A stretch of 32,802 nt of DNA from Armatimonadota bacterium (GTDB lineage Bacteria > Armatimonadota > UBA10988), in NCBI GenBank assembly GCA_016235455.1, contig JACRKZ010000030.1, forward strand, positions 1-32,802, given 5' to 3'. Under the pieces are notes generated by a model. It was not told the DNA's origin. It saw only the letters and a program-made list of their open reading frames with translations, and made no database searches. Position numbers and translations under genes: made by a program. This document shows, piece after piece, positions 15,501 to 22,397 of the stretch (positions within the stretch are counted from its first letter, which is position 1; each line of letters begins with the position of its first letter).

Positions 15501-16664
15501 TGGGACCGCCTGTACACCTGGATCGACCTGAACGCGCCCTATCACGGCACGTGGACCGATGCGGGCCACAACCCCGGCGCCCAGCGCGAGCGGCGCCGCG
15601 ACCTGCTCAAGCTCTATGCCAACGTGGAGGACGACCCCGAAGCCGAGGCCGGCGGGCCTGCCGCCAAGCTGACTGCCGCGGCGCTGCCGCGGCTGACCGA
15701 GGCGCCGCGGGTCACGCTGGCCTCGACCCCGGCCACTTGGGCGTTCGACGCAGCCGAGGCGCAGCGGCGCCAGTCGGGCAGCGCGGCGCGCACCCGGCGC
15801 GTGCTGGACCTGGGCGGCGGCCAGAGCATCGAGCTGGTGCTGGTGCCGGCCGGAACGTATCTGATGGGCAGCACCAGTGGTGCTGCCGATGAGCAGCCGC
15901 AGACGCCGGTAACCATCAGCAAGCCGTTCTGGATGGGCCGCGTGGAGGTCACCAACGCGCAGTTCAGGCGCTTCGACCCGACCCACGACAGCCATGTCGA
16001 AGACAAGCTGGGCTATCAGTTCGGCATCCATGGCTACCCGCTGGACGGGCCGCAGCAGCCGGTGGTGCGTGTCAGCTGGAACCAGTCGGTGGCCTTCTGC
16101 CGGTGGCTGTCCAAGCTCAGCGGGAACGAGGTCAGTCTGCCCACCGAGGCGCAGTGGGAATGGGCCTGCCGGGCCGGTTCCGCGCAGCCCTTCTGGTACG
16201 GCGGGCTCGATGTCGACTTCGCCAAGCTGGCCAACCTGGGCGACGCCAAGCTGCGCGAGCTGTCGAGCGACCCCTACACGCTGGATACGCCCTACGCCAC
16301 ACCGGCCAAGTACGACGACTGGACCCCCAAGGAGTCCCGCTTCAACGATGGCGGCCTGGTGACGGTGGAGGTCGGCCGGTACCAACCCAACGCGTGGGGC
16401 CTGGCCGACATGCACGGCAACGCGGCGGAATGGACGCGCACGACCTATCGGCCGTACCCGTACCGCGCCGAGGACGGTCGTGACGACCTGGCCACGGCAG
16501 GCGAGAAGGTGGTGCGCGGCGGCTCCTGGCGCGATCGGCCCTTCCGCTGCACAGCCAGCTTCCGCCTGGCCTATCGGCCCTACCAGCCGGCGCACGATGT
16601 GGGCTTCCGCGTTGTGATGCCGGTGACCAAGGCCGACGAGCCGGTGCAGGTGGCTCAGCGCTAA
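12594..16664 (+). CDS. Secreted NPCBM / HzsA-like propeller / di-CXXCH / FGE-sulfatase fusion protein
   Basis: ATG 12594 gives a signal peptide (MKLRLVLLVSLLLCCRLAGA); 1356 residues. Parts in order: an NPCBM-like carbohydrate-binding fold (about 70-190, with WGELFTNKNHSGTPLHIGG and FEASVGVD); a helical linker; a TolB-like propeller related to the middle domain of the hydrazine synthase alpha subunit (about 415-705, with repeats such as FEMNTDATGLRQVTPSD and FRMNADGTDIRQLGF); a region with two c-type heme sites, CVGCH at 830-834 and CVGCH at 880-884; and a C-terminal FGE-sulfatase/SUMF1 domain (about 1080-1340, with LVPAGTYLMGS, SLPTEAQWEWACRAG, LADMHGNAAEWT and RGGSWRDRPFRC). The first of the two Cys that bind copper in true FGE appears to be Asp here. 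Substrate and reaction are unknown; hydrazine synthesis is not implied. Confidence 0.85.
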   Translation: MKLRLVLLVSLLLCCRLAGADPAWYTRLDTWQTTVAAARAAAAEAAAKATSAQGFRPFASDVRRGGMAPLKISVDVTGVDQLWLIATVGGDTYDYDQAIWGEPTVTAADGTSAKLAEIKPESAKVGWGELFTNKNHSGTPLHIGGALFRTGYWAHAPSQLCFKLGGRYTRFEASVGVDQGAGGNGSVVFKVTDKPDLADVAGDDLWAMLARDFTDAESVRQMAWERADGIWTDDLKPGDNAALAQRYIKGAERIKPLAEQARARLAEGVPTVRGLYYRARQIEADLADAKTVDTESLRLAIDDLVNTYGARYAGGTGFQARLKAVDSGLPAAMKEAESGQVAALDRVSALVGDFRSLRREALLANPLLDFEQIMLIRRNQSQMGLPANWQSNSDLPRTGFDNALMTLNYKDAKAAPKLLYQPDGGKFVGDVDLNFDGRRMLFSSIGTGGRWHIFEMNTDATGLRQVTPSDQPDVDNYDACYLPDGRVMYTNTSSFTGVPCVFGSSHVATLFRMNADGTDIRQLGFEQEHDWCPTVLNNGRVLYSRWEYTDTPHSNTRLLFHMNPDGTEQMEYLGSNSYWPNSFFYARPIPGSPTKVVGIISGHHGVPRMGEMIVFDPAKGRQENTSAVQRIPGRGQEVKQVIADQLVNDSWPKFLHPYPLSEKYFLVSCQPKAGAPWGLYLVDTFDNMLLLREESGYAMLEPLPLKATVTPPVVPDKVNLKTREATVYIQNIYSGPGLRGVEPGAVKKLRVFTYEFAYHNMGGLLGVIGLDGPWDIKRIMGTVPVEPDGSAFFKIPANTPITIQPLDDEGRAMQLMRSWMTAMPGETLSCVGCHEKQNSAPLAKAGAAVKRAPNEIAPWYGPTRGFSYAREVQPVIDRYCVGCHDGTKTAADLRGDKNITDWAIIHAGNGGGNGGRFSVGYAELARYVHRPGIESDYHTLSPMDFSAETSELVQLLRKGHYGVQLDAESWDRLYTWIDLNAPYHGTWTDAGHNPGAQRERRRDLLKLYANVEDDPEAEAGGPAAKLTAAALPRLTEAPRVTLASTPATWAFDAAEAQRRQSGSAARTRRVLDLGGGQSIELVLVPAGTYLMGSTSGAADEQPQTPVTISKPFWMGRVEVTNAQFRRFDPTHDSHVEDKLGYQFGIHGYPLDGPQQPVVRVSWNQSVAFCRWLSKLSGNEVSLPTEAQWEWACRAGSAQPFWYGGLDVDFAKLANLGDAKLRELSSDPYTLDTPYATPAKYDDWTPKESRFNDGGLVTVEVGRYQPNAWGLADMHGNAAEWTRTTYRPYPYRAEDGRDDLATAGEKVVRGGSWRDRPFRCTASFRLAYRPYQPAHDVGFRVVMPVTKADEPVQVAQR

Positions 16665-16688
16665 GTCGAGCACTGCGATGGAGCACGG

Positions 16689-16737
16689 CCGCCCTTGGCG
16701 GTGTGTCGGTCGAGTGGCTGCACACCGCCGAGGGCGG
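16689..16737 (+). terminator. Hairpin terminator after the fusion gene
   Basis: CCGCCCTTGGCGGTGTG (16689-16705) and CACACCGCCGAGGGCGG (16721-16737) form a 17-bp stem with one G-U pair and a 15-base loop, 25 bases after the stop. The tail (TTGTCCCAGG) is weakly T-rich. Confidence 0.7.
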
Positions 16738-16801
16738 TTGTCCCAGGTGCCTTGTTCGGCGCGGCGCGATGGGGTAACCTGACGCCTCGCGGAGGCGGTC
16801 T

Positions 16802-18043
16802 GTGGGCGGATTGGGCTGGCACGTGGTGTTCCTCGTCTGGTCGCTGACGGCCGCCGCCCAGGAGACCGCCATGCCCACTCGAAGCGGCGCGAGCCACCTG
16901 CCCACCATCGCCGCGCGCGAGACCAGCATCGTCGACCACGGCGCCATCGCCGACAGCCCCACACTGGCGACCACGGCCATCCAAATGGCCATCGACACGC
17001 TGGCCGAGCAGGGCGGCGGCACGGTCCGACTGCCGCGCGGCACGTTCCGCACCGGCGCGCTCCAGTTGCGCAGTGGCGTGGGCCTGCATCTCGACGAAGG
17101 CTGTGTGCTACAGGGGTCCGACAACTACCTCGACTACGGCCGCGGCGACTGGCTCGAGGCCATCTTCACCGGGCTGGATCTGCACGACGTGGTCATCGAC
17201 GGCGCGGGCATCATCGATGGTGGCGACTGCCGTAACCCCCGAGGCGAGGAAGGCTTCCGCGGCCCGCACGGGCTGATGATGAAGCGTTGCGAACGCGTGC
17301 TGGTGCGCGGCGTGACGTGGCGGCGCATCGGCAACTGGGCGCTGAACTTCTACAACAGCGCCGATGTCACGCTCGACCACGCGGTCTTCCGCGCCGGCCA
17401 CGACGGGCTCGACGCCATGGAGTGCCGCGACTTCACCGTGCGAGACTGCGACTTCCGCACCGGCGACGACTGCGTGGCCGGGCCTGGCAACAGCAACTTC
17501 GTGTTCGAGCGCTGCCTGTTCAACACGTCGTGCAACGCGTTCCGCTTCTCGTGCGTGGACATGGTCGTGCGCGGCTGCCGGCTGTGGGGGCCTGGCGAGT
17601 TCGAGCACAAGATCTCCGGCCGCCACAACATGCTGGCCGCGTTTGTGCACTTCTCGCCCACCGACCGTGGCTACCAGGGCCTGGTGCCGCACAGCGACCG
17701 GTGGCTCATCGAGCACTGCGACATCGCCAATGTCGACCGGCTGTACGAGTACGACTACGTCAAGGGCGGCTGGATGACCGGCCGGCCCGTGGCGGGGCTG
17801 ACGCTGCGCGACGTGCGCGCCACGGGCCTGTTGGTGCCCATCGCGGTGCTGGGCGATGCGGAGCACCAGTTCGGCCTGACGCTCGAGCGCGTCGAACTGG
17901 CACTGCGCGACACCGCACCGGCCGGCCCGGTGATCAGCCTGCGCGAGTTCGGCTGGGTGCGCCTCAACCAGGTGACCTGCACCGGCGCCAAGGGTGAGCT
18001 GTTGCACGCCGAGCGCGGCGACATCGTCACCGTCAGCTCTTGA
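16802..18043 (+). CDS. Secreted right-handed beta-helix protein related to GH28 (polygalacturonase-like)
   Basis: GTG 16802 is preceded by GGAGGCGG and gives a signal-like start (MGGLGWHVVFLVWSLTAAAQ); 413 residues. The N-terminal IVDHGAIADSPTLATTAIQM and GGGTVRLPRGTFRTGAL are the standard entry into pectate-lyase/GH28 beta-helix folds. Coils follow, with GTF-, NFYN- and DFTVRDCDFRTGDDCVAG-type rungs. The Asp pair D222-D223 in GDDC corresponds to the paired acidic residues of GH28. The HG and RIK motifs that complete the polygalacturonase site are not evident, so activity on pectin is uncertain. It overlaps the convergent oxidoreductase gene by 11 bases. It may be a different glycosidase or a lyase-like protein. 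Confidence 0.75.
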   Translation: MGGLGWHVVFLVWSLTAAAQETAMPTRSGASHLPTIAARETSIVDHGAIADSPTLATTAIQMAIDTLAEQGGGTVRLPRGTFRTGALQLRSGVGLHLDEGCVLQGSDNYLDYGRGDWLEAIFTGLDLHDVVIDGAGIIDGGDCRNPRGEEGFRGPHGLMMKRCERVLVRGVTWRRIGNWALNFYNSADVTLDHAVFRAGHDGLDAMECRDFTVRDCDFRTGDDCVAGPGNSNFVFERCLFNTSCNAFRFSCVDMVVRGCRLWGPGEFEHKISGRHNMLAAFVHFSPTDRGYQGLVPHSDRWLIEHCDIANVDRLYEYDYVKGGWMTGRPVAGLTLRDVRATGLLVPIAVLGDAEHQFGLTLERVELALRDTAPAGPVISLREFGWVRLNQVTCTGAKGELLHAERGDIVTVSS

Positions 18044-19019
18044 GCGGGAACTCGGTGGTCACGTCGACCGGCCGACGCTCGGCGGCCGAGCGGCGCAATG
18101 CCGCCTCGAACTGCAACTCCTGCAAGCCGGCCACGCCCGGCACCGGCGGCGCCACGCCGTCGCGGATGGACTGCAGATAGGCTGCCAGCGACTTGCCGAA
18201 CGACGCGGAGTACTGCTCCCAGCGCGAGTGGTTGCCGATCAGCTCGTGCGTCTCGCGATAGCGGGTGGCATTGTCATACACGTCCAGCGGGCCATCGAGG
18301 TCGGAGAAGCGCAGGCTGCCGCCCTCGAAGCAGAACAGCATCTCATAGAGCGGGCTGGCGAAGCGTGTGGCGCTGGTGCCGATGATGGTGCCCGTGGCGC
18401 CGCCGGCCAGAAGGAAGGCGGCCGCCACATCGACCGCGCCCTGGTACTCCGTGCCGCCGGCGAGCGCGGTGATGCTGGCCGTCGAGCCGCCAAACAGGGT
18501 CAGCAGGTCGATGCAGTGGCTCCAGCAGGCGTAGTTGACCAGCAGGCTGGCCTGCTGCAGCCGGCCCCAGCCGCGCTGGGCGACAAGCGCCTTGGCGCGC
18601 TGGGTCTGCTCGAAGAAGCGGTAGTTGAAGACCATGGCGGTCTGGCAGCCAATGGCCTCGGCGCGCAGCAGCAGCTCGCGCGCTTTGTAGAAGTCGTCCT
18701 CGGTGACGTTGGCCTGCCCGTTCATGGCGACCAGCGGCTTCTCGAAGAAGAGGCGCTTGGGGCGATGCTCCAGCACGGCCAGCGTGGCTTCGTAGCGCTG
18801 GGTCTCATGGGTGAGAACGAGGATCGCATCAGGCTGGGTGGCGGCCAGCTGAGCCAGGCTGTCGGCCACCGCGCCACCAAAGGTCTCGGCGCAGTCGACG
18901 GCCCGGTCGCGGGTGCGCGAGTAGTAGACCAGGTCGACATCGGCGACTTGGGTGAGGTAGGGCAGGTAGCTGTCGCGGGCGACCTTGCCCGTGCCGACGA
19001 TGCCGATGCGTAGAGACAT
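18033..19019 (-). CDS. Gfo/Idh/MocA family NAD(P)-dependent oxidoreductase
   Basis: 328 residues. The Rossmann start RIGIVGTGKVARDSYLP (4-20) has the dinucleotide-binding GxGxxA-type loop. FFEKPLV (EKP at 93-95) is the family hallmark and contributes the catalytic lysine. NYACWSHCIDLLTLFGG (H168, D171) matches the substrate-binding His/Asp motif of the C-terminal beta-sheet domain. These enzymes oxidise or reduce hydroxyls of sugars, inositols or related compounds in the cytoplasm. No signal peptide. Its 3' end overlaps the beta-helix gene, and the SMP-30-like gene lies upstream on the same strand 112 bases away, separated by a hairpin. Substrate is not predictable. Confidence 0.85.
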   Translation of the reverse strand: MSLRIGIVGTGKVARDSYLPYLTQVADVDLVYYSRTRDRAVDCAETFGGAVADSLAQLAATQPDAILVLTHETQRYEATLAVLEHRPKRLFFEKPLVAMNGQANVTEDDFYKARELLLRAEAIGCQTAMVFNYRFFEQTQRAKALVAQRGWGRLQQASLLVNYACWSHCIDLLTLFGGSTASITALAGGTEYQGAVDVAAAFLLAGGATGTIIGTSATRFASPLYEMLFCFEGGSLRFSDLDGPLDVYDNATRYRETHELIGNHSRWEQYSASFGKSLAAYLQSIRDGVAPPVPGVAGLQELQFEAALRRSAAERRPVDVTTEFPLKS

Positions 19020-19076
19020 GAGTGGCTCCTGCCCTACGGTTGGCCGCTGGTGGCGCGGCTCCTGCCTGCGGAACAG

Positions 19077-19110
19077 AACGGCGGCGACAGCCTGAGCCGT
19101 CGCCGCCGTT
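19077..19110 (-). terminator. Hairpin terminator after the SMP-30-like gene
   Basis: AACGGCGGCGAC (19077-19088) and GTCGCCGCCGTT (19099-19110) form a perfect 12-bp stem with a 10-base loop, 21 bases beyond the stop on the minus strand. The tail CTGTTCC is weak, so read-through into the oxidoreductase is possible. Confidence 0.6.
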
Positions 19111-19131
19111 GACTGTGCCCGCGGGCCTAGC

Positions 19132-20241
19132 TTACTTGAGCGACGAGCGGCCTGCGGCGCGCGAGCAGGGGCAGCGCGCCGGCAGCACCAGGTCGGCGAT
19201 GTCGGCCACGACCAACGTCGCGGGCATGTCCCACTTGGTGTTGACCATGCCGGGGAACGGGAAGTCCATGTTCGAGGCGACCACGGTATGGCCGCGAACC
19301 AGGGCTTCGCACGGCTGGTCGAGCCGGCCGGCCAGCTTGCCCTTCTGGCCGACGGCCTCGGGCGAAATGGCCAGCGTCAGGACCTCGCCGCACGGCATGA
19401 TGGCGCGAATGGCGTTGCCCGCGGAGTCGGCGACATACAGGATGTCGGAGCGCCGGTCGCAGCTCATGCCGTCGCAGTTGAGCATTTCGGGGCTCTTGGC
19501 GAACAGCGCCTGGCTGGCCACCTTGCCCGCGGCGTCGAAGGTCAGCTTGTGGATCTCGCCCTCGCCGAACAGGCCGACAAACAGGTTGCCCTTGCTGTCG
19601 AAAGCGATGCCATCGGCACCAAAGCGCCAAGTGTCCAGGCTCGACTTGAAGGTGGCGATGATGTGCGGGTCGTTCTTGACCGGCGTGGTCAGCGTGATGT
19701 TCTCGTCGGTCAGCTTGAACTTCAGCACGGCGCTGGTCAGCGGATGCGAGTCCTCTTCCATGACCGACTCGGTGATGTAGATGCTATCGCCCCGGATGGC
19801 CAGGCCGTTGGCCACGTTGAAGCCCTTGGCCACGAGCGTCATGCCGGTCGGCTTGCCGTCCCGGACGTTGATGCGCCACAGCTTCGACTTCTGGTTCTTG
19901 TCGGTGAAATACTGCATATCGGCCAGGAAGATATCGCCCGACTCGGCGCGGCAAATACCCATCGCGCCGACGCGACCCAGGGGCCCGGCTTCGACGCTGG
20001 GCAGCGTGTACCACACCTCGGGCTTGTTGTCCGGCGAGACCTTGATCAGCAGCGGCGGCTGGGCCGGGTTGTTGAAGTTGGGCGCCGAGAGGATGATGCT
20101 GCCATCGGGCTGCAGGGTCATGCCGTCGGGCGTGTTGACACAGCCGGGCAGCGCACACAGCAGCCGCGTGCCGGCCATCGACGGCAGGGCCGCGACCAGC
20201 AGCAGCAACATCCAGCGCGTGGATCGGGGCATCTTCACCAT
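19132..20241 (-). CDS. Secreted SMP-30/gluconolactonase-like beta-propeller protein
   Basis: Start placed at ATG 20241, with GGGAGA just upstream and a signal peptide (MVKMPRSTRWMLLLLVAALP). The frame is open further upstream but overlaps the divergent gene. 369 residues. Propeller blades are visible: CVNTPDGMTLQPDGSIILSA, VANGLAIRGDSIYITES, GADGIAFDSKGNLFVGLFGE and LNCDGMSCDRRSDILYVAD. The N/D residues in these blades are where metal ligands lie in SMP-30 and gluconolactonase folds. Likely a sugar lactonase or a sugar-binding propeller in the periplasm. The last 15 residues are Cys/Arg-rich and do not look conserved; the end may be altered. Confidence 0.72.
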   Translation of the reverse strand: MVKMPRSTRWMLLLLVAALPSMAGTRLLCALPGCVNTPDGMTLQPDGSIILSAPNFNNPAQPPLLIKVSPDNKPEVWYTLPSVEAGPLGRVGAMGICRAESGDIFLADMQYFTDKNQKSKLWRINVRDGKPTGMTLVAKGFNVANGLAIRGDSIYITESVMEEDSHPLTSAVLKFKLTDENITLTTPVKNDPHIIATFKSSLDTWRFGADGIAFDSKGNLFVGLFGEGEIHKLTFDAAGKVASQALFAKSPEMLNCDGMSCDRRSDILYVADSAGNAIRAIMPCGEVLTLAISPEAVGQKGKLAGRLDQPCEALVRGHTVVASNMDFPFPGMVNTKWDMPATLVVADIADLVLPARCPCSRAAGRSSLK

Positions 20242-20307
20242 GGTTCTCCCTCGGGCTGGAGTGTAGCAGATCCCCATGGACGGCGCACGCGGAGAACGCC
20301 GCCCGCC

Positions 20308-20337
20308 TTGCGGTCGTTGTAACTGGGCAGGTACACT
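20308..20337 (+). promoter_or_regulatory. Possible promoter for the membrane paralog array
   Basis: TTGCGG (20308-20313) and TACACT (20332-20337) with an 18-base spacer, 16 bases before ATG 20354 in the divergent gap. GGGG at 20343-20346 could serve as the ribosome binding site. Motif match only. Confidence 0.4.
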
Positions 20338-20353
20338 CGGAGCGGGGTAGACC

Positions 20354-21376
20354 ATGCCACGACGACCCAAGCGCCAATGGCACGCGCAGAACGACTCGCC
20401 CGGCTGCGCGCGCTTCGGCGTGGGCTGCGGCGCGCTGTTCTCCATGCAGGTGGTCGTGTTCCTGCTCATTGCGCTGGCCGGCACCGGCACCGGCGCGTCG
20501 TGGCTCATGCCCGTGCTGGTCGCGGCCATGGTTGCCGCGTATCTGGCCGTGCCGTCGCTGATCCGCGGCGCGGCGCGCGCCGGCATCACCACCGACGACG
20601 AAGGCGTCACCGAGTGGTACCCGCTGTTCTTTCGGCGACGCGTGCGCTGGGCCGACTTGACCATGGTGGAGGCCAGCGACTTCCGCGCCGTGCTGGCTCA
20701 TCCGCGCGGCCGAGTGGTGCTGGAGCCGCCCCTGGCCGACTGGGCGCAGCTCGCGGGCCGCGCCCAGCGTCAGATGGGCTGCGAGCCGACCATCGAGCTG
20801 CACGAGGACGACGTGCTGACGCTGCCGCCCGACGAGGTGGCCGCCTGGCTGGGCATCGCCCGCGACGGCGAGCTGTCGTGCGTGTCTCGCTTCCATCGGC
20901 GCTGGGTCTGGTGGCTGGTGGCGCCGCTGCTGGTGATCGGCCTCATGTTCGCCTCCAGCCTGTTCTTCATCGCCTTCGTGGGGCTCTATGCCAGCGGTCT
21001 GGCGGCAGTCACCGGCCGGCGGCGCGACCGCCGCGTGCACGAAATCCGCGCGAGTGCCAACAGCCTGGATGTGCGCAGCGACGCCGGCTGGCGCACGCTG
21101 TCGTGGGGCGGCATCAAGGACCTGACCAAGACTGGGCTGTTCTGGGTGGTGCATACCGTCGACGGGGATGTCTGGCTGCCGCCGCGCCTGTCCAACGTCG
21201 ACCCGCTGCTCCACGCCATCCGCGGAGCCATCGAGGCGCGTCGCCAGGGCTGGGCGCTGCCGCGCGCCGTGGGCGATGTGCCCGAGTCGGCGCTGTCGCG
21301 CGCGGAGCTACGGGTGGAGACCGAGCGTGGGCTGAGCGTGACCGGCTGGACGGGTGAGGAACAGGGCGATGGGTAA
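20354..21376 (+). CDS. Tandem-array membrane protein, paralog 1
   Basis: 340 residues of a family I do not recognise. It begins with a basic motif RQWHAQNDSPGCARFG shared by the paralogs. Two membrane helices follow (about 27-44 and 50-70), then a soluble beta-rich domain (75-175: AGITTDDEGVTEWYP, FRRRVRWADLTMVEAS, VVLEPPLADWAQLA, LPPDEVAAWLGI), a second helix pair (about 184-220), and a second soluble domain (225-300: SLDVRSDAGWRTLSWGGIKD, GLFWVVHTVDGDVWLPPRL). It closes with VGDVPESALSRAELRVETE. The second domain resembles bacterial PH-like (YcxB/bPH) domains in layout; this is inference from pattern. Its end overlaps the next paralog by 8 bases, suggesting co-translation. Function unknown. 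Confidence 0.8.
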   Translation: MPRRPKRQWHAQNDSPGCARFGVGCGALFSMQVVVFLLIALAGTGTGASWLMPVLVAAMVAAYLAVPSLIRGAARAGITTDDEGVTEWYPLFFRRRVRWADLTMVEASDFRAVLAHPRGRVVLEPPLADWAQLAGRAQRQMGCEPTIELHEDDVLTLPPDEVAAWLGIARDGELSCVSRFHRRWVWWLVAPLLVIGLMFASSLFFIAFVGLYASGLAAVTGRRRDRRVHEIRASANSLDVRSDAGWRTLSWGGIKDLTKTGLFWVVHTVDGDVWLPPRLSNVDPLLHAIRGAIEARRQGWALPRAVGDVPESALSRAELRVETERGLSVTGWTGEEQGDG

Positions 21377-22397
21377 GCGCCTCCGGCGGCAGTGGCATGC
21401 GCAGAACGACTCGCCGGGCTGCGCGCGGTTCGGCCTGGGCTGTCTTTCCCTGAATGTGCTGCCGCTGGCCGCGATGCCTCTGATCTCGCTGCTGGCCTTC
21501 CTGGGCATCAAGGTTGGCGGTGCCGGCATCATGCTCTTCCTCTCGTGGCTGGTTGTCCCCTCGGTGATCCGCGGCTCCCTGCGCGCCGGTATCCGCGCCG
21601 ATGACGAAGGCCTGACCGAGTGCTACCCGCTGGGCTTCCGACGGCGCGTCCTGTGGGCCGATTTCACCTCGGCCGAGGTCACGGACCACCGCGCCGTGCT
21701 CCATCATCCGCGCGGCAAGGTCGTGCTGGAGCCGCCTCTGGCCGACTGGTCGCGGCTGGCCGAGCGTGCGCAGCGCCACTTGGGGGCATCCGCGCCGCGC
21801 CTGGCCGACGACGATGTCGTGGCCTTGCCGCCTGAAGAGGTGGCCCTGTGGCTGGGCATCCGGCACGAGGGTGCGCTGGTCTGCACCTCTGGTTTCCACC
21901 GCTGGCGGCACTGGTGGCCGTGGCTGTTGCTGGCCTCGCTGGCGCTGCTGCGCTTGCCCGAAGGGTACCTGTTCTGGAGCGTGTTCATGGCCTACATGGT
22001 CATGCCGTTGACCATCGCCGCTTCGGGCGCCGGGCTGTGGTCGGTGGGTGGCCGACGGCGCGATCGGCGCGTGCGCGAGGTGCGCGCCACTCCGGCCAGC
22101 CTCGACGTGCGGTCGGAAGCTGGCTGGCACACCTACGCCTGGGGCGGCCTGCGCAGCGTGAGCAAGCGCGGCCTGTTCTGGGTGGTGGCCACAACCGACG
22201 GCGACCTCTGGCTGCCGCCGCGGTTGGTGGGTGGCGAGCGGCTGTTGCACGCGATACGCGAGGCCATCAAGGCGCGCCGCCAGGGCTTCGAGCTGCCGCG
22301 CCTGACCGGCGATGTGCCGGAGGCGGCCTTGTCGCGCGCGGAGTTGCGGGTGGAGACCGAGCGCGCGCTGAGTGTGGCGGAGGCAGACGAGTCATGA
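21369..22397 (+). CDS. Tandem-array membrane protein, paralog 2
   Basis: ATG 21369 overlaps the paralog 1 stop; the start gives MGKRLRRQWHAQNDSPGCAR, aligned with paralog 1, and a GAGGAA lies upstream. 342 residues with the same plan: two helices, first soluble domain (AGIRADDEGLTECYPLGFRR, VVLEPPLADWSRLAERAQRH, LPPEEVALWLGI), two helices (WPWLLLASLALLRLP and the following FMAYMVMPLTIAAS), second soluble domain (SLDVRSEAGWHTYAWGGLRS, GLFWVVATTDGDLWLPPRLV) and the tail LTGDVPEAALSRAELRVETE. It is the closest relative of paralog 1, and DNA identity is high in the first 60 bases, consistent with tandem duplication. Function unknown. Confidence 0.8.
   Translation: MGKRLRRQWHAQNDSPGCARFGLGCLSLNVLPLAAMPLISLLAFLGIKVGGAGIMLFLSWLVVPSVIRGSLRAGIRADDEGLTECYPLGFRRRVLWADFTSAEVTDHRAVLHHPRGKVVLEPPLADWSRLAERAQRHLGASAPRLADDDVVALPPEEVALWLGIRHEGALVCTSGFHRWRHWWPWLLLASLALLRLPEGYLFWSVFMAYMVMPLTIAASGAGLWSVGGRRRDRRVREVRATPASLDVRSEAGWHTYAWGGLRSVSKRGLFWVVATTDGDLWLPPRLVGGERLLHAIREAIKARRQGFELPRLTGDVPEAALSRAELRVETERALSVAEADES

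Noticed and set aside
12594..16664. True hydrazine synthase (anammox)
   Set aside because: Only the middle propeller resembles HzsA; the fusion with an FGE-like domain and the lack of HzsB/C neighbours argue against it.
16811..16822. CACGTG-containing sequence as a third parS
   Set aside because: The flanks (CTGGCACGTGGTGTTC) do not match the parS half-sites. Other CACGTG hits near 2494, 12413 and 15549 also fail.
12570..16964. Very long open frame (1464 codons) on the minus strand opposite the fusion gene
   Set aside because: It mirrors a gene with clear domains; long antisense frames are expected in GC-rich coding DNA, and its translation is His/Arg/Gln-rich with no recognisable motifs. 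The same applies to 1730-3223, 3348-4736, 19784-21214 and 22895-24535 on the minus strand and 19288-20322 on the plus strand.
19132..19200. Alternative frame ending GALPLLARRRPLVAQ at the end of the SMP-30-like gene, recalling a PEP-CTERM-style tail
   Set aside because: The upstream part of that frame has no PEP motif or membrane helix, so a sorting signal is not supported. A late frameshift cannot be excluded.
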